64,000 nucleotides of DNA from Burkholderia ubonensis. GTDB taxonomy: Bacteria > Pseudomonadota > Gammaproteobacteria > Burkholderiales > Burkholderiaceae. The notes below the pieces were generated by a model. It saw nothing but the letters and a program-made list of their open reading frames with translations, ran no database searches and had not been told where the DNA came from. The first letter of the stretch is position 1. Every line of letters begins with the position of its first letter. Made by a program: the position numbers and the translations under genes. The stretch covers positions 2,728,001 through 2,792,000 of the forward strand of contig NZ_CP013420.1 of NCBI RefSeq assembly GCF_001718695.1. Reading direction: 5' to 3'. Positions 20,188-32,617 of the stretch are shown here, piece by piece.

Positions 20188-21096
20188 TTACTGCTTCGTG
20201 AAGCGGATCACCGCCGTGTCGACTCCTGCATCGGACAGGCGCTGGCGTGCCGAGTTCATATCCTCGAATTTCGAGAACGGGCCCACCCGCACGCGGAAAT
20301 ACGTGACGCCGCTGACATCGCGCTTCGACACCTTCGATTCGAAGCCCTGGAAGCCGAGGCGCGCGCGCTGCTGCTCGGCGTCCGATTCCGTCTTGTACGC
20401 GCCGACCTGCAGGAAGTAGCCGGTGTTCGCGTCGGCCGCGCTCGGCGCTTTGGCCGCTGCGGACGACGTCGCGGACGGCGCCGGCTTCGCGGCGTTCGCG
20501 GCGGCTTGCTGTTGCTGCTGCTTTTGAGCGGCAGCCTGCTGCGCCTGCTTCTGCGCGGCGAGGCGCGCGAGGTCGTCTTCGCCCGCCTGCTGTTGCTGCT
20601 GCTGTTGCGGCTTCTTCGGCGGCGTATTGTCGGCCGCCTTCGGCGGGACGGCGACGCCGTTGCCCGACGCTGCGTTGTTCGATCCGTTGTTCGACGCGGT
20701 GCCGTTGTTCGCGCTGCCGGAGCCGTTCGAACCGTTCGCGTTGCCCGACGGCGGCACTTCGACGATCTGCGGCTCGGGCAGCAGGCCGCCGCCCTGCGTC
20801 TGGTTCGCGGCCTGGCCGGGCGCGGTGTTCGGCGGCGCGGGCTGCGCGGCCTGCGGCACCGGCTGGCCGGGCGTCTTGCCCTGCAGCGCGCGGTTCGGAT
20901 CGAACTGCTGCGGCTGGCTTGCGCCGGTGTCGGCGGGCGGCGGCGCGACCTTCGACACGAACGGCGACGGCGAGCGCGTGATGTAGAGCGCCACCACCAC
21001 GGCGATCGCGAGGCCGACGATCAGGCCCAGCACGATGCCCAGAAATGTTCCTCCGGCTTGTTTCGATTGCTTCGACGTGCGGCGTGGTTGTGCCAT
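20188..21096 (-). CDS. SPOR-domain protein
   Basis: A 302-residue inner-membrane protein. A single helix (about residues 14-38, FLGIVLGLIVGLAIAVVVALYI) anchors it; a long linker rich in Pro, Asn and Gln spans the periplasm. The C-terminal 80 residues form a SPOR domain (YFLQVGAYKTESDAEQQRARL ... YFRVRVGPF), which in cell-division proteins such as FtsN binds denuded septal peptidoglycan. Its place between argS and dsbA is conserved in Burkholderiales. The start is MAQPRRTSKQ, with AGGTGA upstream. Poly-Gln tracts in the linker are low complexity. Confidence 0.85.
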   Translation of the reverse strand: MAQPRRTSKQSKQAGGTFLGIVLGLIVGLAIAVVVALYITRSPSPFVSKVAPPPADTGASQPQQFDPNRALQGKTPGQPVPQAAQPAPPNTAPGQAANQTQGGGLLPEPQIVEVPPSGNANGSNGSGSANNGTASNNGSNNAASGNGVAVPPKAADNTPPKKPQQQQQQQAGEDDLARLAAQKQAQQAAAQKQQQQQAAANAAKPAPSATSSAAAKAPSAADANTGYFLQVGAYKTESDAEQQRARLGFQGFESKVSKRDVSGVTYFRVRVGPFSKFEDMNSARQRLSDAGVDTAVIRFTKQ

Positions 21097-21203
21097 TGCT
21101 TGAGTCACCTGCAAAAAGAATCGTGAAAAGGTCGCGACGGGCATCCGGCGGCGGGCGCTCCCGCGGCGGGCGCAGCCGCGGCCTGTCTGCCCGCTCGGGC
21201 GAC

Positions 21204-23000
21204 TTACATCTTGGCGGGCGCGGAGACGCCGAGCATCGCCAGGCCGTTCTCCAGCACCTGCCGGGTCGCGGCGAGGAGCGCGGCGCGCGCGGTGCGCGGC
21301 GCTTCGTCGTCGACCAGCACGCGCTCCGCATTGTAGAACGAGTGGAATTCACCAGCGAGGTCGCGCAGGTAGAACGCGACGGCGTGCGGCGCCAGCTCGT
21401 TCGCGGCGTGCGAGAGCATGTCCGGATACTCGGCGAGCTTCTGCATCAGCGACGCGGCCTGCGTGCTCGTGAGCTGCGACAGGTCGGCGCCCGGCAGCTT
21501 CGCGAGCTCGCCGTTGTAGCGCGACTTCCATTCGTTGAGCACCGAGCAGATCCGCGCGTGCGCGTACTGGACGTAGTAGACCGGGTTCTCGTCGTTCTGT
21601 TTCAGCGCGAGGTCGATGTCGAACACGAACTCGGTGTCGGCCTTGCGGGAGATCAGGAAGAAGCGCACCGCGTCGCGGCCGCGCGTGATCGTCGCCTCGT
21701 CGATCAGGTCCGGCGCCGCCTCCTGGCCCGGCGCCGCGCCGCCCGACCATTCGATCAGGTCGCGCACCGTCACGTAGCTGCCCGCGCGCTTCGAGATCTT
21801 CACTTCCTGGCCGTCGCGCATCACGGTGACCATCTTGTGCAGCACGTAGTCGGGGTAGCCCTTCGGGATGCCGATGTGCAGCCCCTGCAGGCCGGCGCGC
21901 ACGCGCGCGATCGTGCCGTGGTGGTCCGAGCCCTGGATGTTGATCACCTTCGTGAAGCCGCGCTCCCACTTGGTCACGTGGTACGCGACGTCCGGCACGA
22001 AGTACGTGTAGGTGCCGTCCGTCTTGCGCATCACGCGATCCTTGTCGTCGCCGTTGTCGGTCGTGCGCAGCCACAGCGCGCCGTCCTGCTCGTAAGTCAC
22101 GCCGGCCTTGATCAGCGCGTCGACCGTCTGCTCGACGCGGCCTTCCTTGTACAGCGACGATTCGAGGTAGTACTGGTCGAACTTCACGCCGAACGCCTGC
22201 AGGTCCATGTCCTGCTCGTGGCGCAGGTACGCGACCGCGAACTTGCGGATCGCTTCGAGATCCTCGACGTCGCCCGCGCCCTTGACCGGCTCGCCGTCCT
22301 TCGCGGCGACCGTCTCGCCGTTCAGGTAGTCGCGCGCGATGTCGGCGATGTACTCGCCGTTGTACGCGGCTTCCGGCCAGCCCGCGTCGCCCGGCTTCAG
22401 GCCGCGCGCGCGCGCCTGGGTCGAGATCGCGAGGTTGCCGATCTGCACGCCGGCGTCGTTGTAGTAGAACTCGCGGTGCACCGCGCAGCCCTGGCTCGCG
22501 ATCACGTTCGCGAGCGCGTCGCCGAGCGCCGCCTGGCGGCCGTGGCCGACGTGCAGCGGGCCGGTCGGGTTCGCCGACACGAATTCCAGCAGCACTCGCT
22601 TGCCGTGTTCGCGCGTGGACAGGCCGAACCCGCGGCCTTCCGCGAGCACCGCGGCGATCACGGCCTGCTTGGCCGCCGCCGTCAGGCGCAGGTTGATGAA
22701 GCCGGGGCCGGCGATTTCGGCGGCCTCGACGAGGCCTTGCGCGCCGGGCTGCGCGGTGAGGGCCGCGACGATCCGCTCGGCGAGCTGGCGCGGGTTCGCG
22801 CCCAGCGGCTTGGCGAGCTGCATCGCGACGTTGCACGCGACGTCGCCGTGCGCGGCAACCTTCGGGCGCTCGAGCGTGATGGCGGGCGTGACGAACGCTA
22901 CGTCGGCGTTTGCCGCGTCGGCGCCTTTCAGGGCGTGTGCGACCTGCTTGACGCTATCCGCGAGCAGGGCTTCGAGGGTCTGTTTTTGGGCTGGCAGCAT
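21204..23000 (-). CDS. argS: Arginyl-tRNA synthetase
   Basis: A 598-residue class I aminoacyl-tRNA synthetase. The N-terminal additional domain is followed by the HIGH-type motif HVGHG (in [13 protein letters not shown]). The KMSK-type loop reads KISKRAG near residue 400. A helical anticodon-binding domain with the DALRP-like motif ends the protein. Essential. It is divergent from the DUF1840 gene, with about 200 bp between them. Confidence 0.97.
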   Translation of the reverse strand: MLPAQKQTLEALLADSVKQVAHALKGADAANADVAFVTPAITLERPKVAAHGDVACNVAMQLAKPLGANPRQLAERIVAALTAQPGAQGLVEAAEIAGPGFINLRLTAAAKQAVIAAVLAEGRGFGLSTREHGKRVLLEFVSANPTGPLHVGHGRQAALGDALANVIASQGCAVHREFYYNDAGVQIGNLAISTQARARGLKPGDAGWPEAAYNGEYIADIARDYLNGETVAAKDGEPVKGAGDVEDLEAIRKFAVAYLRHEQDMDLQAFGVKFDQYYLESSLYKEGRVEQTVDALIKAGVTYEQDGALWLRTTDNGDDKDRVMRKTDGTYTYFVPDVAYHVTKWERGFTKVINIQGSDHHGTIARVRAGLQGLHIGIPKGYPDYVLHKMVTVMRDGQEVKISKRAGSYVTVRDLIEWSGGAAPGQEAAPDLIDEATITRGRDAVRFFLISRKADTEFVFDIDLALKQNDENPVYYVQYAHARICSVLNEWKSRYNGELAKLPGADLSQLTSTQAASLMQKLAEYPDMLSHAANELAPHAVAFYLRDLAGEFHSFYNAERVLVDDEAPRTARAALLAATRQVLENGLAMLGVSAPAKM

Positions 23001-23098
23001 GCTGGTAGAAGGCTTCGTTGGTGGCAGCCGGGAAGCCGGCGGGCCGGCGCGCTCCTTTTAAGCGCGCGTTTCAGGGATCGCAGAATTTTAACAGGTGC

Positions 23099-23104
23099 TA
23101 ATAT
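23099..23104 (+). promoter_or_regulatory. Candidate -10 element for the DUF1840 gene
   Basis: TAATAT lies about 97 bases upstream of the ATG, in a short AT-rich stretch (GAATTTTAACAGGTGCTAATATG) inside very GC-rich DNA. No good -35 is visible. Confidence 0.4.
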
Positions 23105-23200
23105 GCCGCTCAGGCGCCACGCGTGCTCGAGGCCGGCCGCCGGCCCGCCGGCGGCCCCAGCCGGGCCCGGCGGGCACAACAAGATGAAAAGGGAATAGTC

Positions 23201-23524
23201 ATGATTACGTTCAAAAGCAAGGCGGCACAGGATCTCGACGTGCTGAAGGATTTCGCCGTCTATGTGCTGGGTCTCGTCGGCAAGCAGCTCGGCGAGCGCG
23301 GCGTGATTACGCACGACGAGCTGGATCACGCGATCGCGAAGCTGGAAGACGCCGTCACGCAGGCGAAGCAGGAGCGTGCCGAGCATGCGGGCCATTTCCA
23401 CGAGGACGACGACGACCACGCGCACCACGAAGTGCCGCCGAGCCTCGCGCAGCGCGTCGCGCCGTTCCTGTCGATGCTGCGCGAAGCGAAGGCCGGCCAG
23501 GCCGACGTGCACTGGGGTTTCTAA
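23201..23524 (+). CDS. DUF1840 domain protein
   Basis: A 107-residue protein conserved in Betaproteobacteria with no known function. It starts MITFKSKAAQDLDVL and has the family's acidic and His-rich stretch (HFHEDDDDHAHHE, residues about 66-78), which may bind metal, followed by LAQRVAPFLSMLREA. No signal peptide or membrane helix. The ATG begins at the conserved sequence; upstream codons in frame are repeat-like Pro/Gly and not conserved. It is followed by a strong terminator. Confidence 0.85.
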   Translation: MITFKSKAAQDLDVLKDFAVYVLGLVGKQLGERGVITHDELDHAIAKLEDAVTQAKQERAEHAGHFHEDDDDHAHHEVPPSLAQRVAPFLSMLREAKAGQADVHWGF

Positions 23525-23545
23525 GCTCCGCCGGCCGCCGGCACG

Positions 23546-23576
23546 ACAAAAAGCCCGCTCTCGAGCGGGCTTTTTG
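23546..23576. terminator. Intrinsic terminator after the DUF1840 gene
   Basis: A 10-bp perfect stem, AAGCCCGCTC-TC-GAGCGGGCTT, followed by T5 and preceded by A5. It can act in both directions and may also end the leftward metH transcript at 23620. Confidence 0.9.
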
Positions 23577-23619
23577 CTGGGCATTCATCGGATGAAAGGG
23601 CGGCGCGCGCCGATGCGGA

Positions 23620-26337
<2,718 letters not shown>

Positions 26338-26384
26338 GGCGGTGCGAATTCGTGTGGTGTGAGACGGGCGTGGAATCGGTCGGG

Positions 26385-27452
26385 TCAGGCGGCGTCGCTG
26401 TACTGGGCCGGCCAGCGGCGCGGCTTCACTTCGGCGAGCGCCTTCGCGATCGCGGCGATGTGCTCGGGCGTCGTGCCGCAGCAGCCGCCCGCGAGGTTCA
26501 CGAGCCCGGCCTGCGCGAATTCCTTCAGCAGGCCCGACGTGACGTCGGGCGTTTCGTCGAAGCCGGTGTCGCTCATCGGGTTCGGCAGGCCCGCGTTCGG
26601 GTAGCACGACACGTAGGTGTCGCACAGCTTCGCGAGCTCGGCGATGTACGGGCGCATCAGCGCCGCGCCCAGTGCGCAGTTCAGGCCGAACGTGAGCGGC
26701 TTCGCATGGCGCAGCGAGTTCCAGAACGCCTCGACCGTCTGGCCGGACAGGATGCGGCCCGACGCGTCGGTGACGGTGCCCGAGATCATGACCGGCAGGC
26801 GCTCGCCGGTGTCCTCGAACAGCTGGTCGAGCGCGAACAGCGCGGCCTTCGCGTTCAGCGTGTCGAAGATCGTCTCGACGAGGAACAGGTCGACGCCGCC
26901 GTCGAGCAACGCCTTCGCCTGCGCGTAGTACGCGTCGTGCAGCTCGTCGAACGTGACGTTGCGCGCGCCCGGATCGTTGACGTCCGGCGAGATGCTCGCC
27001 GTCTTCGGCGTCGGCCCGATCGCGCCCGCGACGAAGCGCGGCTTGTCCGGCGTCGCGTATTTCGCGGCCGATTCGCGCGCGAGCTTCGCCGATTCGACGT
27101 TCATCTCGACGACGAGATCTTCCATCCCGTAGTCGGCCTGCGCGACCGTCGTCGCGCCGAACGTGTTGGTCTCGACGATGTCCGCGCCGGCCGCGAAGTA
27201 CTGGTCGTGGATCTCGCGGATGATCTGCGGCTGCGTGAGCGACAGCAGCTCGTTGTTGCCCTTGATGTCGCGCGGGAAGTCCTTGAAGCGCTCGCCGCGA
27301 TACGCGGCCTCGTCGAGCTTGTAGCGCTGGATCATCGTGCCCATCGCGCCGTCGAGGATCAGGATGCGCTGCTTGAGCAGCGCGGGCAGCCGGGCGCCGC
27401 GCGTGTAGCGCGCGGCGGGCGGGGCGGAAGCGGCGAGAGGGGACGCAGACAT
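26385..27452 (-). CDS. Methionine synthase, homocysteine-binding (zinc) subunit
   Basis: A 355-residue homocysteine S-methyltransferase domain, the N-terminal module of MetH as a separate protein. [10 protein letters not shown] begins the barrel. Zinc ligands are the Cys in FGLNCALGA and Cys324-Cys325 in [10 protein letters not shown]. It transfers methyl from methylcobalamin on the partner subunit to homocysteine. The two genes sit in order on the minus strand and probably form one operon. A split MetH is usual in Burkholderiales. Confidence 0.94.
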   Translation of the reverse strand: MSASPLAASAPPAARYTRGARLPALLKQRILILDGAMGTMIQRYKLDEAAYRGERFKDFPRDIKGNNELLSLTQPQIIREIHDQYFAAGADIVETNTFGATTVAQADYGMEDLVVEMNVESAKLARESAAKYATPDKPRFVAGAIGPTPKTASISPDVNDPGARNVTFDELHDAYYAQAKALLDGGVDLFLVETIFDTLNAKAALFALDQLFEDTGERLPVMISGTVTDASGRILSGQTVEAFWNSLRHAKPLTFGLNCALGAALMRPYIAELAKLCDTYVSCYPNAGLPNPMSDTGFDETPDVTSGLLKEFAQAGLVNLAGGCCGTTPEHIAAIAKALAEVKPRRWPAQYSDAA

Positions 27453-27484
27453 GGCGGCAGAGCGGCGAAGACGGGAAAAGCGCC

Positions 27485-27490
27485 ATTGTA
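27485..27490 (-). promoter_or_regulatory. Candidate -10 element of the metH operon
   Basis: TACAAT on the minus strand, about 33 bases from the ATG of the homocysteine-binding subunit. No clear -35. The leader is too short for a cobalamin or SAH riboswitch, and I recognised neither. Confidence 0.4.
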
Positions 27491-27575
27491 GCCGCTGCGC
27501 CGGCGCGTCGCCCGCGCTCGCGCTGGGCGGCGGCCGTGATGCGCGCCACCGAGCGGGCCGGCGGCCGCCTCAAAC

Positions 27576-27608
27576 GAAAACCCCCGCCCGGCGAACCGGA
27601 CGGGGGCT
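27576..27608 (-). terminator. Intrinsic terminator after the DUF3567 gene
   Basis: On the minus strand an 11-bp stem with one G-T pair (CCCCCGTCCGG, loop TTCG, CCGGGCGGGGG) is followed by TTTT. It lies about 70 bp past the DUF3567 stop codon. Confidence 0.88.
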
Positions 27609-27677
27609 TGGATCGGAGTGCTCGCGGGGCCGCGCAAGCGCGGCAAACGGCCCGGCGTGGCGCCGGGCCGCGCGTCG

Positions 27678-27935
27678 TCAATGCAGGACGACGGGCATCA
27701 TCATCAGGCTGTCGAACTGTCCGAGGAATTCGTCGACTTCGTCGAGCGACGGCTCGTCCTCGATCAGTTGCTTCACGTGCTCGCGAAACCGGGCGGCGAG
27801 TTCGCCGTCGATGAAGATCTCGCGCTGCGCGTTCTTGTCGACGATTTCGTAGCCACCCGAATTCATCGCGTGATGGCCGACCTGCGGCGGGAACTCGACG
27901 ACGCAGTAGTTGGGGCTGTTGTAGATCATTTGCAT
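27678..27935 (-). CDS. DUF3567 protein
   Basis: An 85-residue cytosolic protein of a family found in Betaproteobacteria, function unknown. [17 protein letters not shown] and the C-terminal [13 protein letters not shown] are the conserved ends. The start is taken from GAGGAG seven bases upstream of the first ATG; the second Met, two codons on, is possible. It has an unusually long, less GC-rich upstream region (27936-28177) and its own terminator, so it is probably a single-gene unit. Confidence 0.85.
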   Translation of the reverse strand: MQMIYNSPNYCVVEFPPQVGHHAMNSGGYEIVDKNAQREIFIDGELAARFREHVKQLIEDEPSLDEVDEFLGQFDSLMMMPVVLH

Positions 27936-28177
27936 GGCGGCACTCCTCTTCGCAGTGGCTTCTGGCCTTGTTGTTCCCCTAGGTGGGGTAGACCTCGCCG
28001 GTTTCAAGGGGCTTGCGCTGCACACCCCGCTCCCTCTGCATGGGGTGTATCGGTTAGAAGCCGATATCTCAGAAACGTTTCCTATTGTCGGCCGGTGTAC
28101 CGAAATAGTTGTTAAAGAGTGTCATCGGCCATTTTTTCAATACCTTTAATCGGTCGAAATTGCCGATCGGTGCGGCT
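27936..28177 (-). promoter_or_regulatory. AT-richer leader and promoter region of the DUF3567 gene
   Basis: About 240 bases with clearly lower GC than the surroundings. On the minus strand TTGAAA and, 17 bases on, CTTTAA form a plausible sigma-70 pair near 28115-28144. The leader then contains a perfect 7-bp stem ACACCCC / GGGGTGT with a 13-nt loop near 28020-28046, and a CCCC / GGGG pairing near 27976-27990. It could be structured RNA; I could not match a known riboswitch. Confidence 0.35.
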
Positions 28178-29476
28178 TCATTGTGCAGGCGGCGCGGAGG
28201 CGGGCGTCGCGTCCGCCGGCGCGGGCATCGGCGGCTGCTCGGACGGCTGTTGCGTAGGGCCAGCCGGCTCGCTCGCCGGCGCGGCAGATGCCGATGCCGG
28301 GGCAGGCGCGTTCGTTGCGTCCGGCGCCGAGCGGTCAGCCGGTGCAGCCGGGACGGTCGATGCAGCCGGTGCAGCCGGCGGCGCGAGCGGGCCGTGCCAC
28401 AGCAGCTCGATCTGCGCGCCGTTCGGTTCCGTCTGCACGAGCCGCGCGGGCAGCCAGCCGAGCGACGGCGCGAGCCACATGTCGATGCGCCGCGTGTCGC
28501 CGGCGCGGCGCGGCAGGCGCATGAAGTGCCGCGTCTCGATGAAGCCGGCGGCGGTCTGCACCGGCTCGTCGCCGATCACCGTGATCGGCCAGGTCTCGCC
28601 GCTGTTGTTGTCGATCACGAAGAACTGCTGCGTGACGCCCCGCCGGTAGGCGTCGGGATTGCCGCGCACGAGGCCCGACAGCTGCATCAGCATGCTGAAG
28701 CGGTCCTGCACGCCGTCGGGCAGCGGCGCGTTGTCCGGCGTGCGCGTGAACACGACCTGCCGGATCTCGCGGTTGAAGATCGCGATGTCCTCCGGGCGCT
28801 TGCCGCGCTGCTCGACGTATCGGTCGGGCGCGATCCCGTATGCATCGACGCGGCCCTGGCTCCGGTACCTGAACGGGCCGACGAACGGCACCGGCATCGT
28901 CACCGACAGCTCGTACGTTTGTCCGTCGGTGCGCCAGTGGATCGTCCCCGTCGAGTTCTGCATGCCGTTGAAGAACGCATCGTATTGCAGGTCGCCGGAC
29001 GGCGGCGCGGCGAATTTCACGCCGTTCGACGCGGGGCCGGCCGTCGCGGCGCTCGCGGCCGATGCTGCTTGCGCGCCGGACGCGCCAGCCGTGCCGCTCG
29101 CTGCCGACGCGGCCGATGCTCCCGATGCCGCAGCAGGCGACGGCTCGCCGTGCTCGGCGGTCTGCGTCGACGTCAGCACGCGCGGCTGCGCCGGCGCCGG
29201 CTTGCGCGCCGCGCGGGCCGGCTTCGCGGGCGCGGCGGCGGCCGCGGCCGGCGCGTCGACCGGTTTCGACGCGGGCCGGCGCTCGATCGGCCGCGGCTTC
29301 AGCAGCTCGATCTGCACCGGCACCTCGGCGGGAGCCGGCGGCGTGAACGGTTCGCGATGACGCGTGAACCACAGCGCGGCGAGCGCATGCAGCACGAGCA
29401 CCACGACGAGCGCGACGCCCGCGCGCAGCCAGCGGCGGGGCAGGACGTGACGAGGACGGGTGGCGGCAGGCGGCAT
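28178..29476 (-). CDS. DUF3108 domain protein, membrane anchored
   Basis: A 432-residue protein. One N-terminal helix (LRAGVALVVVLVLHALAALWF, residues about 17-37) places the rest in the periplasm. A long Ala/Pro/Ser-rich linker follows. The DUF3108 domain occupies about residues 165-365 (LQYDAFFNGM, VTMPVPFVGPFRYRSQGRVD, PLPDGVQDRFSM, IETRHFMRLP). The tail is again Ala/Pro-rich. The fold resembles outer-membrane lipid or polysaccharide carriers, but no role is established. The start at MPPAATRPRHVLPRRW is the best fit to a short cytoplasmic stub; a GTG 18 codons upstream is possible. Confidence 0.75.
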   Translation of the reverse strand: MPPAATRPRHVLPRRWLRAGVALVVVLVLHALAALWFTRHREPFTPPAPAEVPVQIELLKPRPIERRPASKPVDAPAAAAAAPAKPARAARKPAPAQPRVLTSTQTAEHGEPSPAAASGASAASAASGTAGASGAQAASAASAATAGPASNGVKFAAPPSGDLQYDAFFNGMQNSTGTIHWRTDGQTYELSVTMPVPFVGPFRYRSQGRVDAYGIAPDRYVEQRGKRPEDIAIFNREIRQVVFTRTPDNAPLPDGVQDRFSMLMQLSGLVRGNPDAYRRGVTQQFFVIDNNSGETWPITVIGDEPVQTAAGFIETRHFMRLPRRAGDTRRIDMWLAPSLGWLPARLVQTEPNGAQIELLWHGPLAPPAAPAASTVPAAPADRSAPDATNAPAPASASAAPASEPAGPTQQPSEQPPMPAPADATPASAPPAQ

Positions 29477-29593
29477 CGACGAAATGGAGCGGAAGGAAGG
29501 CCATGGCGCAGCGGACGTGCCGCGCGTCACAGCTCGGACCGCCGCGCGCGCCGCGCGTTCGCGTGCATCGCGGGCAGGGGCGCGCGCCGCCCG

Positions 29594-30469
29594 TCAGGCG
29601 TCGCGCGCGTCCGGACTATAGCCGAGTTCGTACGACAGTTTCTGCGCGCAGGCGCGCAGCGCGGTGTCGATCTCGCCGCCCCACGCGATGTCGAACGCGC
29701 CTTCGTGGCCGAGCGCGAGGATCGCGAGCGCGAGCTCGCCGACCGCGTCGAACACCGGCATGCAGAACGCATGGATCGTCGGCAGCAGCATCCCTTCGAC
29801 GCGCGCGGCCGCATGGGCGCGCACGTCCGCGAGCGCCGCGTCGACCTCGGCGAGCGTGCGCGGCCCGCCGTGATGCGGCGAGCGGCGCGTGTCGGCGAGC
29901 TCGCGCTCGATCATCGCGGCGGTCTTGCCGCGCGGCAGGTACGCGGCGAACAGCAGGCCCGTCGCGGAGCCGAGCAGCGGCATCACGTCGCCGAGCTTCA
30001 GCGACGCCTTCGCCGGATGGCTCGATTCCATCCAGTGCACGATCGTCGGGCCCTGGTTGCCCCACACCGCGATGCCGACCGTCTGGTCGAGCCGGTCGCG
30101 CAATTCGGTCAGCGCGATCCGCGCGAGCTTCACGCCGTCGACCCGCGCGAGCCGCGCGAGGCCCATCTGCAGCGCGAAGCCGCCGAGCTCGTAGCGGCCG
30201 GAGACGGGGTCCTGCGACACGACGCCGAGCCGCGAGAAGCTGACGAGGTAGCGGTGCGCCTTCGCCGGGCTCATGCCCGCGCGCTGCGCGAGATCGCGCA
30301 GCATCATCGCGCGCGGCTCGCTCGTCAGCACGTCGAGCAGGCGGAAGCCGACCTCGATCGACTGGATGCCGGAGCGGACCTTCTCGCCGTTGTCGCCGCC
30401 GTCGCCGGTGGCTTCGTCGGCGGTGTCGGAGTCGGTGAGATCGTCGTCTGGGAGCTGGCTGGCGGGCAT
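29594..30469 (-). CDS. IclR-family transcriptional regulator
   Basis: A 291-residue regulator. Residues about 33-95 form the winged helix (SIEVGFRLLDVL ... LRDLAQRAGMSPAKAHRYLVSF). The C-terminal effector domain covers the rest (PTIVHWMES, LLFAAYLP, and the late CMPVFD segment). The N-terminus is acidic. It is divergent from the fumarylacetoacetate hydrolase gene with 139 bp between, the common arrangement of an IclR protein controlling its neighbour. Effector unknown. Confidence 0.88.
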   Translation of the reverse strand: MPASQLPDDDLTDSDTADEATGDGGDNGEKVRSGIQSIEVGFRLLDVLTSEPRAMMLRDLAQRAGMSPAKAHRYLVSFSRLGVVSQDPVSGRYELGGFALQMGLARLARVDGVKLARIALTELRDRLDQTVGIAVWGNQGPTIVHWMESSHPAKASLKLGDVMPLLGSATGLLFAAYLPRGKTAAMIERELADTRRSPHHGGPRTLAEVDAALADVRAHAAARVEGMLLPTIHAFCMPVFDAVGELALAILALGHEGAFDIAWGGEIDTALRACAQKLSYELGYSPDARDA

Positions 30470-30608
30470 GGGGCAACGGCGCGCGACGCGCGATCTGGAC
30501 GGAAAGTTCGAATCGGCCGCGGCGCTCGCAAGCGCGGTGCGCCGCACGGATTCACCATCGTAAAATAGATTCCCTCCATCGTCACTACAACGGCAGATTC
30601 TTCCCCTT

Positions 30609-31601
30609 ATGAAACTTGCTTCGCTGAAGGACGGCACGCGCGACGGCCAGCTGATCGTGGTGTCGCGCGACCTGCACACCGCGGCGATCGCCGACGCGAT
30701 CGCGCCGACGCTGCAGCGCGTGCTCGACGACTGGGCGTTCTATGCGCCGCAGCTGCGCGACCTGTACGACGCGCTGAACCACGGCCGCGCGCGGCACGCG
30801 TTCCCGTTCGATCCGGCGAACTGCATGGCGCCGCTGCCGCGTGCGTTCCAGTGGGCCGACGGCTCGGCGTACGTGAACCACGTCGAGCTCGTGCGCCGCG
30901 CGCGCGGCGCCGAGATGCCGCCGGAATTCTGGACCGATCCGCTGATGTACCAGGGTGGCAGCGACGATTTCCTCGGGGCGCGCGACGACGTCGTCTGCCC
31001 GTCCGAGGAATGGGGCATCGACTTCGAGGCGGAAGTCGCGGTGATCACCGGCGACGTGCCGATGAGCGCATCGCCCGACGACGCGCTGAAGGCGGTGCGG
31101 CTCGTCACGCTCGTCAACGACGTGTCGCTGCGCAACCTGATTCCGGCCGAGCTCGCGAAGGGCTTCGGCTTCTTCCAGAGCAAGCCGGCGACCGCGTTCG
31201 CGCCGGTCGCGGTCACCCCGGACGAGCTCGGCGAGCACTGGCGCGAAGGCCGCGTGCACCGGCCGATGATCGTCCACTGGAACGGCAGGAAGGTCGGCCA
31301 GCCCGACGCGGGCACCGACATGGTGTTCCATTTCGGCCAGCTGATCGCGCACGCGGCGAAGACGCGCAACCTGCGCGCGGGCTCGATCGTCGGCTCGGGC
31401 ACGGTGTCGAACAAGGATTCGAAGCGCGGCTACTGCTGCATTGCCGAGAAGCGCTGCCTCGAGACGATCGAGCACGGCGCGCCGCAAACGCAGTTCATGC
31501 GCTACGGCGACACCGTGAAGATCGAGATGTTCGACGACGCGGGCAAGTCGATCTTCGGCGCGATCGAGCAGTCGGTCGCGCCGCTTGACGGCGACGCGTG
31601 A
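30609..31601 (+). CDS. Fumarylacetoacetate hydrolase family protein
   Basis: A 330-residue FAH-fold hydrolase. The metal site is in [11 protein letters not shown] (two Glu) and LVNDVSLRN (Asp), and the C-terminal [11 protein letters not shown] is typical. Long FAH members of this size split fumarylacetoacetate in tyrosine degradation or act on related acylpyruvates. The partner genes hmgA and maiA are not adjacent, so the exact substrate is open. Divergent from an IclR gene that probably regulates it. A GTAAAAT at 30556-30562 could be its -10. Confidence 0.85.
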   Translation: MKLASLKDGTRDGQLIVVSRDLHTAAIADAIAPTLQRVLDDWAFYAPQLRDLYDALNHGRARHAFPFDPANCMAPLPRAFQWADGSAYVNHVELVRRARGAEMPPEFWTDPLMYQGGSDDFLGARDDVVCPSEEWGIDFEAEVAVITGDVPMSASPDDALKAVRLVTLVNDVSLRNLIPAELAKGFGFFQSKPATAFAPVAVTPDELGEHWREGRVHRPMIVHWNGRKVGQPDAGTDMVFHFGQLIAHAAKTRNLRAGSIVGSGTVSNKDSKRGYCCIAEKRCLETIEHGAPQTQFMRYGDTVKIEMFDDAGKSIFGAIEQSVAPLDGDA

Positions 31602-31719
31602 CATAACGTCACGCGCGCGGGCGCAACCCGGTTGCGGCCCGCGCGCCGGGTTTCGCCCGATGTTTGGCGGCCCGGGCTTGGCTACACTCGACTCATGGGT
31701 TTTCCGCAAGGAGCTGCGC

Positions 31720-32550
31720 ATGTCCGATACCGCCATCTACAGCGGTTATGAAGCACTGAAGGTGCGGCGCCAGCCGCACGGCATCCTCGAGATCGTGATG
31801 AGCGGCGAAGGCGCGAACAGGAGCGGCCTCGCGACCGCCGACGAGCGCATGCACCGCGAGCTGGCCGACATCTGGCGCGACGTCGATCGCGATCCCGACA
31901 CGCGCGTCGCGGTGATCCGCGGCGAAGGCAAGGGCTTCTCGGCGGGCGGCGACCTCGCGCTCGTCGAGCAGATGGCGAACGATTTCGACGTGCGCGCGCG
32001 GGTCTGGCGCGAAGCGCGCGACCTCGTCTACAACGTGATCAACTGCAGCAAGCCGATCGTGTCCGCGATGCACGGCCCGGCCGTCGGCGCGGGGCTCGTC
32101 GCCGGGCTGCTCGCCGACATCTCGATCGCGTCGAAGAGCGCGCGCATCATCGACGGCCATACGCGGCTCGGCGTCGCGGCGGGCGACCACGCGGCGATCG
32201 TGTGGCCGCTCCTGTGCGGGATGGCGAAGGCGAAGTACTACCTGCTGCTGTGCGAGCCGGTGAGCGGCGAGGAGGCCGAGCGGATCGGCCTCGTGTCGCT
32301 CGCGGTCGACGACGAGCCCGACCTGCTGCCGAAGGCGTACGAGGTCGCGGAGAAGCTCGCGCACGGCTCGCAGACGGCGATCCGCTGGACCAAGTACGCG
32401 CTCAACAACTGGCTGCGCTCGGCGGGGCCGACCTTCGACGCGTCGCTCGCGCTCGAATTCATGGGTTTTTCGGGGCCCGACGTGCAGGAGGGGATCCGCT
32501 CGCTGCGCGAACGGCGAGCGCCTGATTTCCCCGGCGGCGCGCCGTTCTGA
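31720..32550 (+). CDS. Enoyl-CoA hydratase/isomerase family protein
   Basis: A 276-residue crotonase-fold enzyme acting on acyl-CoA thioesters. The oxyanion-hole segments are [12 protein letters not shown] and [41 protein letters not shown] covers the region that sets substrate. The usual hydratase glutamates are not evident at both positions, so hydratase activity is not certain. The start has AAGGAG seven bases upstream, and a TACACT at 31683-31688 may be its -10. It stands between the FAH gene and phaM. Confidence 0.83.
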   Translation: MSDTAIYSGYEALKVRRQPHGILEIVMSGEGANRSGLATADERMHRELADIWRDVDRDPDTRVAVIRGEGKGFSAGGDLALVEQMANDFDVRARVWREARDLVYNVINCSKPIVSAMHGPAVGAGLVAGLLADISIASKSARIIDGHTRLGVAAGDHAAIVWPLLCGMAKAKYYLLLCEPVSGEEAERIGLVSLAVDDEPDLLPKAYEVAEKLAHGSQTAIRWTKYALNNWLRSAGPTFDASLALEFMGFSGPDVQEGIRSLRERRAPDFPGGAPF

Positions 32551-32617
32551 CGCGCGCTATGATCGATTCAGGCGGCCGGGCGATCCGGCCGCTCCCCCAG
32601 TCAACCAGGATGCCCGC

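Noticed and set aside
21045..23198. A 717-codon open frame on the plus strand
   Set aside because: Antisense to argS, which is intact with both catalytic motifs.
27453..27680. Cobalamin or SAH riboswitch before the metH operon
   Set aside because: I looked for the conserved B12-box and SAH-core sequences and did not find them; the likely leader is only about 25-30 nt.
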